The notes under the pieces are model-generated. The model saw only the letters and a program-made list of their open reading frames with translations. It had not been told where the DNA came from and made no database searches. From Christensenella sp. UBA6345 (lineage in GTDB: Bacteria; Bacillota; Clostridia; Christensenellales; UBA1242): a stretch of DNA of 20,917 bases. Shown here in pieces: positions 15,140 through 20,917 of the stretch. How positions within the stretch are numbered: position 1 is the stretch's first letter; each line of letters begins with the position of its first letter. The DNA lies in NCBI GenBank assembly GCA_002437945.1, contig DJSB01000039.1, positions 21,626 to 42,542 on the forward strand. Reading direction: 5' to 3'. The position numbers and the translations under genes are program-made.

Positions 15140-17719
15140 ATGAATTTTGATAAATTTACACAAAAAAGTATAGAATGTTTGCAAAATGCTAGAAACATTG
15201 CCATAGATAATGGTAATCAAGAAATAACATCATTGCATATATTATCTGCGTTAGTTAATAATCAAGATAGTTTGATTTATCAAATTTTGACTGACGTTAA
15301 TGTTAACTTAAATCAACTTAACCATGATATTGAATCTGCAATTAATAATTTACCAAAAGTTAATCCTGTTAATGATGCATATTTTTCTAGCGATGCTAGT
15401 GCTGTAGTTAATTTGTCACAAGGCATTGCTCAACAGATGAGTGATGAATATGTTTCGGTAGAACATATATTCCTTGCACTTATTGAAAAGGCAGATAGCA
15501 AGACGCTTAATATACTAAAAAATAATAAGATAACTAAAGATTTATTTATAAAAGAACTTGTTAAAGTAAGGGGGAACACTAGAGTGACTACGGATAATCC
15601 AGAAGGAACATATAACGCTCTTAAGAAGTACGGTACAGACCTAGTAGCACTTGCAAGAGAACATAAACTAGACCCTGTTATTGGTAGAGATAGTGAAATA
15701 AGAGATACAATTATGATACTATCTAGAAAAACCAAAAATAACCCAGTACTTATAGGTGAAGCCGGTGTAGGTAAAACCGCTATAGTAGAAGGGCTAGCCC
15801 AACGTATTGTTGCAGGCGATGTACCAAGCAACTTAAAAGACCATACTGTATTTTCACTAGATATGGGTGCACTAGTATCTGGTGCTAAATATCGTGGTGA
15901 ATTTGAAGAAAGATTAAAAGCAGTGCTTAATGAAGTTAAAAAGAGCGATGGTAAAATAATATTATTTATCGATGAACTTCATACCATAGTTGGTGCAGGT
16001 AAAACTGAAGGCGCTATGGACGCAGGTAACTTGCTAAAACCTATGCTTGCTAGGGGTGAGTTGCATTGTATAGGTGCTACTACTCTTAACGAGTACCATA
16101 AATATATTGAAAAAGACCCAGCACTAGAAAGAAGATTCCAGACAGTGCTAGTTAACGAACCTAGTGTAGCAGACACTATTGCTATCCTTCGTGGATTGAA
16201 AGAAAGATATGAAGTATATCATGGTGTTAAGATAAGTGATAATGCGCTTATTAGTGCTGCAGTATTGTCCAATAGGTATATTACCGATAGATTTTTGCCA
16301 GATAAAGCCATTGACCTAGTTGATGAAGCATGTGCAATTATTAAGACCGAAATTGATTCTATGCCTACAGAAATGGACGAGATTAGACACAAAATGATTC
16401 AATTGCAGATAGAAGAAACTGCATTAAAGAAAGAAACTGACCAGTTGTCACAAGCACATTTAAGTGATATACAAAAAGAACTTGCTAATCTACAAGATAA
16501 ATTTAATGTGATGAGTGAAAAACTAAAGAAAGAAAAAGAAAATATCGAAAAGGTACATTCTTTAAAGGAACAAATTGCTAATGTTAATGCTCAAATAGAA
16601 AAAGCACAACGTGAATATGACCTTAATAAAGCCGCCGAATTGAAGTATTCTAAATTAATCACATTACAAAATCAATTGGCTGAAGCAGAAAAATTGGTTG
16701 ATAATGAGAAAAATGGTTTACTACAAAATAAAGTAACTGAAGAATGTATAAGACAAGTTGTGTCTAAATGGACTGGTATTCCAGTAACCAATTTACAAGA
16801 AAGCGAAAAAGAGAAAATATTAAGATTACCTGATATTTTGCACGCAAGAGTAGTTGGACAAGATGAAGCAGTTCAAAAAGTCGCTAATGCTATTATGCGT
16901 TCTAGAGCAGGTGTACAAGATCCTAATAGACCTTTGGGCAGTTTTATGTTCCTAGGACCTACTGGTGTAGGTAAAACCGAATTATCAAAGACATTATCTC
17001 AAGCATTGTTTGATGATGAGAAAAATTTGATTCGTATAGATATGAGTGAATATATGGAAAAGTTTGCCGTATCTAGATTAATCGGTGCACCTCCAGGATA
17101 TGTAGGTTATGAAGAAGGTGGACAATTAACTGAAGCCGTTAGACGTAAACCATATTCTGTAGTATTGTTTGACGAAATTGAAAAAGCACATCCAGATGTA
17201 TTTAATATTTTGTTGCAGATACTAGACGATGGACGTATTACTGATTCTATGGGTAAGACTGTAGATTTTAAGAATACAATAATTATTTTGACTAGTAACT
17301 TGGGTGCAGACGTAATTATGAGAAGTATTGAAACCAATCATACTATTACAGATGAAGCCAATGCAGAAATTAAAGAAATATTAAAACATCACTTTAGACC
17401 TGAATTTTTAAATCGTCTTGATGATATTATTTGCTTTGAACCTTTACAAAAAGACCAAATTTCAAAAATAGTAGATTTGTTATTGCAGAAATTAAGTTCT
17501 AGATTGCAGGAAAAACAATTATCGATAGAAGTTACAGATGCTGCTAAAGATTATATAGTTAAAAATGGTTATGATGAAGCATATGGTGCTAGACCATTGA
17601 AACGTTATATTCAAGACAATGTCGAAACTGCTGTTGCTAAACTTATACTTGGTAGTGACCTAGAAGTTGGACACAAGATTGTTGTTGATGTTAAAGACGA
17701 TAACTTGGTTGTAAGTTAA
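15140..17719 (+). CDS. clpB: ATP-dependent protein disaggregase ClpB
   Basis: An 859-residue ClpB/Hsp104 disaggregase, which with DnaK rescues aggregated proteins in the cytosol; E. coli ClpB is 857. Domains in order: N domain (about 1-145), NBD1 with Walker A GEAGVGKT at 206-213 and Walker B FIDELHTIVGAG near 275-286, the coiled-coil middle domain (about 400-530, rich in Lys/Glu/Gln), and NBD2 with Walker A GPTGVGKT at 606-613 and LFDEIEKAHPD near 676-686. The long middle domain distinguishes it from ClpC and ClpA, and it lacks the ClpP-binding IGF loop as far as I can see. AGGAGG is placed 6 bases before ATG 15140. Regulation by HrcA through the upstream CIRCE is expected; it is a single-gene transcript. 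Confidence 0.96.
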   Translation: MNFDKFTQKSIECLQNARNIAIDNGNQEITSLHILSALVNNQDSLIYQILTDVNVNLNQLNHDIESAINNLPKVNPVNDAYFSSDASAVVNLSQGIAQQMSDEYVSVEHIFLALIEKADSKTLNILKNNKITKDLFIKELVKVRGNTRVTTDNPEGTYNALKKYGTDLVALAREHKLDPVIGRDSEIRDTIMILSRKTKNNPVLIGEAGVGKTAIVEGLAQRIVAGDVPSNLKDHTVFSLDMGALVSGAKYRGEFEERLKAVLNEVKKSDGKIILFIDELHTIVGAGKTEGAMDAGNLLKPMLARGELHCIGATTLNEYHKYIEKDPALERRFQTVLVNEPSVADTIAILRGLKERYEVYHGVKISDNALISAAVLSNRYITDRFLPDKAIDLVDEACAIIKTEIDSMPTEMDEIRHKMIQLQIEETALKKETDQLSQAHLSDIQKELANLQDKFNVMSEKLKKEKENIEKVHSLKEQIANVNAQIEKAQREYDLNKAAELKYSKLITLQNQLAEAEKLVDNEKNGLLQNKVTEECIRQVVSKWTGIPVTNLQESEKEKILRLPDILHARVVGQDEAVQKVANAIMRSRAGVQDPNRPLGSFMFLGPTGVGKTELSKTLSQALFDDEKNLIRIDMSEYMEKFAVSRLIGAPPGYVGYEEGGQLTEAVRRKPYSVVLFDEIEKAHPDVFNILLQILDDGRITDSMGKTVDFKNTIIILTSNLGADVIMRSIETNHTITDEANAEIKEILKHHFRPEFLNRLDDIICFEPLQKDQISKIVDLLLQKLSSRLQEKQLSIEVTDAAKDYIVKNGYDEAYGARPLKRYIQDNVETAVAKLILGSDLEVGHKIVVDVKDDNLVVS

Positions 17720-17724
17720 AAAAT

Positions 17725-17778
17725 AAAAAAAGAATTCAAGCATAGTTGTTAAAAATAACTCTTGGATTCTTTTTTTTG
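17725..17778 (+). terminator. Intrinsic terminator of clpB
   Basis: A long stem (17725-17740 with 17761-17776, one G-U pair) whose interior also pairs (AGTTGTT with AATAACT) is rich in A on the left and T on the right. It is strong and may act on both strands. Confidence 0.85.
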
Positions 17779-17881
17779 CTTTTAATTATTAATAATAATT
17801 AAAGGGATTAATTGCTATTATTACACAATTATTTTTGACTAAAAATTGTATCAAATTTTAGAAAAAATTACATAATATGTA

Positions 17882-17910
17882 TTGACAAGTGTTATTTTGA
17901 TGCATATAAT
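17882..17910 (+). promoter_or_regulatory. Consensus sigma-A promoter of the trpS leader
   Basis: TTGACA (17882-17887) and TATAAT (17905-17910) have a 17-base spacer, a perfect match. Transcription near 17917 gives a leader of about 280 bases before trpS, which contains a peptide gene and the attenuator. Confidence 0.88.
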
Positions 17911-17937
17911 GTGGGTGTAATCAAAAAGGAGATTATT

Positions 17938-17970
17938 ATGTTATATTCATTTATTTGGTGGCGTAAATAG
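17938..17970 (+). CDS. Trp leader peptide MLYSFIWWRK
   Basis: A ten-codon ORF begins at ATG 17938 with AAGGAG (17926-17931) six bases upstream and ends at TAG 17968-17970. Codons 7 and 8 are both TGG, the rarest amino acid in proteins, so it is a sensor of charged tRNA-Trp. It lies between a consensus promoter and the terminator of the trpS leader. Leader peptides of this type are known for the enterobacterial trp operon ([14 protein letters not shown]), to which this has no obligatory relation beyond Trp-Trp-Arg. The evidence is position, ribosome site, codon content and the switch structures downstream. Confidence 0.85.
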   Translation: MLYSFIWWRK

Positions 17971-17973
17971 TTT

Positions 17974-18171
17974 AGGTATTCGCAAATCGATTATGTTTTG
18001 TGAATGCTTTTTGCTGTTTATTTCACAAAACATATAAATGGATATTTTATCATATAGTTTGGTTGTTTATTATAACAACTTGATAAAAGTGAAGCAAAAT
18101 AATATTGTAAATTGCTTCTTCAATATCACATATAACCCGTTGGTATGTTTTGTAAAAAACTATCAACGGGT
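17974..18171 (+). promoter_or_regulatory. Ribosome-controlled attenuator of trpS with five alternating segments
   Basis: Pairs I can draw are A:B, 17974-17986 with 17997-18009 (13 pairs, three G-U); B:C, 17992-18004 with 18022-18034 (13 Watson-Crick pairs); C:D, 18025-18041 with 18137-18153 (16 of 17, two G-U); and D:E, the terminator. Neighbouring pairs exclude each other. A ribosome waiting at the Trp codons (17956-17961) should reach about 17972 and leave A free, so A:B forms, C is released and C:D blocks the terminator. A ribosome at the stop codon covers about the first half of A, so B:C forms and the terminator folds. Two extra hairpins (18045-18088 and 18091-18118) lie between C and D and could bring them together. 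No T-box sequence is present. The mechanism is inferred. Confidence 0.75.
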
Positions 18172-18183
18172 ATTTTTTATTTT
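18135..18183 (+). terminator. Intrinsic terminator in the trpS leader
   Basis: An 11-bp stem (18135-18145 with 18161-18171, one G-U) is extended by five more pairs after a bulge and followed by a T-rich run ending 14 bases before the trpS ATG. Its position inside a leader, before the gene, is that of an attenuator rather than of a gene end. Confidence 0.85.
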
Positions 18184-18197
18184 GAAGGAGAATTATT

Positions 18198-19187
18198 ATG
18201 AAAAAAGTTATGCTTACAGGAGTTAGACCTAGCGGAAATCTAACATTAGGAAATTATTTAGGAGCAATTAAAAATTTTATAGATAGGCAAGACGAATATA
18301 AAAGTTATATATTTATCGCTGACTTGCATGCAATCACAAGTCCAAAAGACCCAAAAAAATTAAAGGAATCTGTTTATAACTGCATTGCTATGTATCTAGC
18401 GTGCGGAGTTGATCCAGAAAAAACTATTGTATTTAAACAAAGTGATGTGTTGGAACACGGTACTTTAGGATTTATTATGACATTCCAGACAAAAATGGGC
18501 GAATTAAGTCGTATGACTCAATTTAAGTATAAATCTCAAGGTATGGGAAAGGAAGGTGTAGATACAGGTTTATTTGTTTATCCTACATTAATGGTTGCCG
18601 ATATATTATTGTACAATACTAGTATTGTGCCAGTAGGTAAAGACCAACAACAACATGTCGAACTTACTAGAGATCTAGCAGAAAGATTTAATAAGAGATA
18701 TGGCGAAGTATTTACAATGCCAGATGTTTATATTGCACCAATTGGTAACAAAATTCTTAATTTACAAAATCCATTAGAAAAAATGAATAAATCGGATAGT
18801 GGAGATAATAAAGGAACTATATTCTTAATGGACGATATTAGTGTTGCTAGAAAGAAAATTATGTCGGCTCAAACAGATAGTTTAGGGCAAGTTAAGTTTG
18901 ATGAAATTAATCAACCGGGAATATCTAACTTAATCAGTATATTAGCAAAAATCACTGATGAACCTATTGAATCTATAGAAAAAAGATATGTAGGACGTGG
19001 ATATGGCGAATTTAAAAGAGAAGTTGCTGATAAAGTATGTGAATTGTTAACTACCATACAATCAAGATTTGCTCACTACAATAATCCAGAAATTCTAGAT
19101 AAAATTGCTAGTGATGGAGCAAAAAGAGCAAGAAAAGTGGCAAAAGAAACCTTGGCAAAGGCTACTAAATCACTAGGACTTAACTAG
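18198..19187 (+). CDS. trpS: Tryptophanyl-tRNA synthetase
   Basis: A 329-residue class I synthetase that charges tRNA-Trp. The ATP motif PSGxxTLGN (residues 11-19; HIGH equivalent) and the KMSKS equivalent KMNKS (195-199) are present, together with GELSRMTQFKYKS and PVGKDQQQHVELTRD, which form the Trp and ATP pocket. Length is normal for the bacterial form. I find no tryptophan residue in the whole protein, which would let it be made when charged tRNA-Trp is short. AAGGAG lies 7 bases before ATG 18198. Expression is controlled by the leader attenuator, and the tRNA-Trp gene follows after 60 bases. Confidence 0.96.
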   Translation: MKKVMLTGVRPSGNLTLGNYLGAIKNFIDRQDEYKSYIFIADLHAITSPKDPKKLKESVYNCIAMYLACGVDPEKTIVFKQSDVLEHGTLGFIMTFQTKMGELSRMTQFKYKSQGMGKEGVDTGLFVYPTLMVADILLYNTSIVPVGKDQQQHVELTRDLAERFNKRYGEVFTMPDVYIAPIGNKILNLQNPLEKMNKSDSGDNKGTIFLMDDISVARKKIMSAQTDSLGQVKFDEINQPGISNLISILAKITDEPIESIEKRYVGRGYGEFKREVADKVCELLTTIQSRFAHYNNPEILDKIASDGAKRARKVAKETLAKATKSLGLN

Positions 19188-19220
19188 TTAAAAATGTATT
19201 GTCAATATTTAGTTATTAAT

Positions 19221-19243
19221 CTAAAGGAGTAATACTCCTTTAG
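19221..19243 (+). other. Perfect hairpin between trpS and tRNA-Trp
   Basis: CTAAAGGAGT and ACTCCTTTAG form a 10-bp perfect stem with a three-base loop, only four bases before the tRNA 5' end. There is no T run, so it is not a standard terminator. It may help to process the tRNA out of a joint trpS transcript, or protect the trpS message 3' end. The role is inference. Confidence 0.5.
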
Positions 19244-19247
19244 ATAT

Positions 19248-19321
19248 GGGCGAATAGTTTAGTGGTAAAACTCTGATCTCCAAAATCATAGATGTGGGTT
19301 CAATTCCTACTTCGCCTGCCA
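19248..19321 (+). tRNA. trnW: tRNA-Trp(CCA)
   Basis: The 74-base gene folds with acceptor GGGCGAA (19248-19254) against TTCGCCT (19311-19317), D stem 19257-19260 with 19268-19271, anticodon loop 19278-19284 with T33 and anticodon CCA (19280-19282), and T stem 19294-19298 with 19306-19310. Discriminator G is followed by an encoded CCA. One possible mismatch sits at the top of the anticodon stem. I see no promoter between trpS and this gene, so it is probably cotranscribed with its own synthetase. Confidence 0.93.
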
Positions 19322-19381
19322 ATTATATTAATTAAAATTAAATATTGATGTATTACTTAAGTTAGATAAATATACAATTTG

Positions 19382-19426
19382 CTACACTATAGATTGATTC
19401 TATATTTGAAAAGTAGAAGAGTGTAG
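19382..19426. repeat. Inverted repeat downstream of tRNA-Trp
   Basis: CTACACT (19382-19388) pairs with AGTGTAG (19420-19426), and TATAGA (19388-19393) with TCTATA (19399-19404) nests inside. It may end or process the tRNA transcript or be part of a small RNA; no T tract follows directly. Confidence 0.3.
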
Positions 19427-19430
19427 ACAA

Positions 19431-19466
19431 TAAAAAATAAGACAAGTATTGTGAACTTGCCTTATT
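19431..19466 (-). terminator. Intrinsic terminator of the HipA-like operon
   Basis: A 12-bp stem (19436-19447 with 19455-19466, one G-U pair) is followed on the minus strand by a run of T residues. It lies just after the kinase gene stop. Confidence 0.75.
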
Positions 19467-19474
19467 AATATTGT

Positions 19475-20497
19475 TTATCTAGATTTACCACCTTTATTAG
19501 AGTCTGGATCTTTCATATCTGTAATTAACATTTTATTTAATCCATAAGTTGCACGATTGTTTTGTGATTGAAAATCACGCATATTAACCATGGACTTAAA
19601 TTTTTCACATCTAGTAGTATATATACAGTTGGCCAATTGTTTATAGTGTTCACCCAATTCTAGTCCTGACTCTTTTTCTAGTTGTGTAAGTTCATCTACA
19701 ATGTCAAGATTAAGCATATCAATAACTAGTTTTTTAAGTTCAGGGGAGTGGCTACATACTTTAGCCATGTCAAATATTGTATATATTTCTTTATGATTTT
19801 TAACAAATGGTGGATCGTCTGTATGATCACTTAATGTATAGCATGATCTATCTCCCATATCTTCTTTTGGGCGAATTCCATTATCCATTTCTTCACACAT
19901 ACGCATAACGGAAAAATATGGAATTCTAAATCCTAGACAATGTCCATTATCAAAGTATGGAGCAACTCTCATACCACCTTCTTTATCGAATATAAAATCA
20001 ATATTTTCTGTGTGTCTGTCGCCTTGTCCTAGGAAGTAGTCCACTATTGCTAGTTTTCTTAAATCTAGACTTACTTGTTTCATATCTATGTCTTTATCAA
20101 ATGTTCTAGCAAAAAATTGTGCTTCTTCAATATGTGTCTCTGCGGTATTGCCAAATAAGTCACGTATGCCATTTCTCATACATATTGAACTTAATTGGTT
20201 AACATGCATTGAGTCGACATCATCTGGTCTAAAGAATGATCTAACTAGTACACCTTCTACTAGTTGACCATTCATAACGCCTACAGCAAGGTTGGCATCA
20301 ACACAATTAAATCCTAATTTTTTACCTAGTCTAGAATATAATGCTTCTCCAAAATTGGTTTTTGTAACAGGCTCTGGACCCATATAATTGGCTTTGAATA
20401 AATATCTTTCGCCATATATTTCTACCCAATATTTTGGACTTGCACCTGTACATTCTTCATCAAGTTTTAGATGTTTAATTTTTCTTAAATCTATCAT
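19475..20497 (-). CDS. HipA/CtkA-like kinase (HipT-like)
   Basis: A 340-residue protein with the kinase features of the HipA family: a nucleotide loop GASPKYW (18-24), Lys35 in LFKANY as the ATP lysine, the catalytic loop GQGDRHTEN with Asp160 and Asn165, and the metal-binding APYFDNG with Asp183. HipA enzymes phosphorylate proteins such as tRNA synthetases and act as toxins; this is shorter at the N terminus than HipA and lacks the N-terminal subdomain, which is encoded separately by the next gene upstream. GGAAGG lies 6 bases before the ATG and overlaps the upstream stop. It is the downstream gene of a two-gene minus-strand unit. A toxin role and the substrate are inference. Confidence 0.75.
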   Translation of the reverse strand: MIDLRKIKHLKLDEECTGASPKYWVEIYGERYLFKANYMGPEPVTKTNFGEALYSRLGKKLGFNCVDANLAVGVMNGQLVEGVLVRSFFRPDDVDSMHVNQLSSICMRNGIRDLFGNTAETHIEEAQFFARTFDKDIDMKQVSLDLRKLAIVDYFLGQGDRHTENIDFIFDKEGGMRVAPYFDNGHCLGFRIPYFSVMRMCEEMDNGIRPKEDMGDRSCYTLSDHTDDPPFVKNHKEIYTIFDMAKVCSHSPELKKLVIDMLNLDIVDELTQLEKESGLELGEHYKQLANCIYTTRCEKFKSMVNMRDFQSQNNRATYGLNKMLITDMKDPDSNKGGKSR

Positions 20498-20499
20498 AA

Positions 20500-20829
20500 T
20501 TAACCTTCCGAAACCAAATGATATTTAAAGTCGTTTTGACTTAAATGTCCATATTTGTATAATAGAGTAAAATCATCATCGCCATCTTCATAACCCATAC
20601 GTGTTAATATATCATGTCTGTTAATAATGTTTCTTTTAAATTCATCGAAGACAGAGAATAGTGTTGTGGATTTTCTGTTTTTCGAATTTTCAAGTTGATA
20701 TAAAAGAAAAGAAGGGTATTTCTTTACTTTTACTTCGCCCACAATATTTGAATTGTAAATATAATATTTGCCATCATAAGTTAGTTCACCCAATTTATCG
20801 TCTTTAAAGTATAACGAAACTATTTTCAT
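20500..20829 (-). CDS. HipA N-terminal-domain protein (HipS-like)
   Basis: A 109-residue protein that resembles the N-terminal subdomain of HipA as a separate gene: an opening strand MKIVSLYFKDDKLGELTYDGKYYIY with the Gly-Glu-Leu turn, then a helix-rich part with LFSVFDEFKRNIINRHDILTRMGYEDGDDDFTLLYKYG, similar to the HipA pattern 'RMGL..DDDFALLAA.G'. In HipBST systems a small HipS protein of this kind acts as antitoxin for the kinase HipT. It ends 2 bases before the kinase starts. A DNA-binding HipB partner would be expected upstream, but the window ends 88 bases away and none is seen. AAGGAG lies before the ATG. Confidence 0.6.
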   Translation of the reverse strand: MKIVSLYFKDDKLGELTYDGKYYIYNSNIVGEVKVKKYPSFLLYQLENSKNRKSTTLFSVFDEFKRNIINRHDILTRMGYEDGDDDFTLLYKYGHLSQNDFKYHLVSEG

Positions 20830-20877
20830 ATTTACTCCTTATTTGTTATGTGATGATTCACCCATATTTGTTAATAT

Positions 20878-20906
20878 ATAATAACATATTTATATATAAA
20901 AGTAAA
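20878..20906 (-). promoter_or_regulatory. Candidate promoter of the HipA-like operon
   Basis: On the minus strand TTTACT (20906-20901) and TATTAT (20883-20878) are 17 bases apart. With this promoter the transcript would begin with the HipS-like gene and contain no HipB gene. Confidence 0.45.
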
Positions 20907-20917
20907 TACCATAAATA

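Noticed and set aside
17917..18197. T-box riboswitch before trpS
   Set aside because: The conserved T-box sequence (TGGNACCGCG type) and the stem I pattern are absent; a leader ORF and alternating hairpins explain the region better.
18038..18226. 62-codon frame overlapping the start of trpS
   Set aside because: It lies inside the attenuator, has no ribosome site, and its composition is not protein-like.
1..20917. CRISPR arrays, transposase genes or prophage genes
   Set aside because: No regularly spaced direct repeats, transposase motifs or phage genes were seen on either strand.

Overview
The window is AT-rich (roughly 30% GC by eye) and reads as chromosomal DNA of an endospore-forming, low-GC Firmicute, most likely an uncultured Clostridia lineage. 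The reasons are yabP/yabQ spore-coat-type genes next to an ftsB/divIC homologue, a SufU-type (not SufE or IscU-type) iron-sulfur assembly operon, perfect AGGAG-type ribosome sites, near-consensus sigma-A promoters with 17-bp spacers, and many strong intrinsic terminators. No prophage, insertion sequence with a transposase, or CRISPR array is visible. The taxonomic placement is inference.

Layout. 1-280: end of an unidentified (possibly structured RNA) transcript and two terminators. 356-1283: yabP-yabQ-ftsB/divIC operon. 1369-7691: an Rrf2/IscR-type regulator with a consensus promoter and a palindromic operator, followed by sufC-sufB-sufD-sufS-sufU and a ZIP metal transporter in the same direction. 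7712-8820: a promoter, a roughly 320-base leader and a YgjV-like membrane protein, closed by a bidirectional terminator shared with a convergent thioredoxin gene (8854-9156, minus). 9304-14748: a lipoprotein gene followed tightly by two tandem hypB genes, a 959-residue Fe-S/FAD/NAD(P) oxidoreductase and hypA. 14771-14867: a near-perfect giant palindrome. 15072-17778: clpB behind a consensus promoter with a degenerate CIRCE (HrcA) operator. 17882-19321: trpS and tRNA-Trp behind a leader that encodes a 10-residue peptide with two adjacent Trp codons and a set of mutually exclusive hairpins. 19431-20906 (minus): a split HipA-like pair, a small N-terminal-type protein and a HipA/CtkA-like kinase.

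How the genes work together. The suf operon makes Fe-S clusters and is probably under feedback control by its first gene product, a cluster-sensing repressor; the ZIP transporter at its end may supply zinc for SufU or another transition metal. HypA and two HypB GTPases are nickel-insertion factors, here flanking a multi-cluster flavoprotein rather than hydrogenase structural genes.

The most striking system is upstream of trpS. I can draw five RNA segments, A (17974-17986), B (17997-18009, and 17992-18004 for its other partner), C (18022-18041), D (18135-18153) and E (18161-18171), in which A pairs with B, B with C, C with D, and D with E (the terminator). The position of the Trp codons and the stop codon relative to segment A gives a simple ribosome-position switch: stalling at Trp codons leaves A free and leads to antitermination, while a ribosome at the stop codon covers A and leads to termination. 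Firmicute trpS genes are normally thought of as T-box controlled and no T-box is present. The TrpRS protein itself contains no Trp residue, and the tRNA-Trp gene follows 60 bases downstream with no promoter I can see, so the switch may control both.
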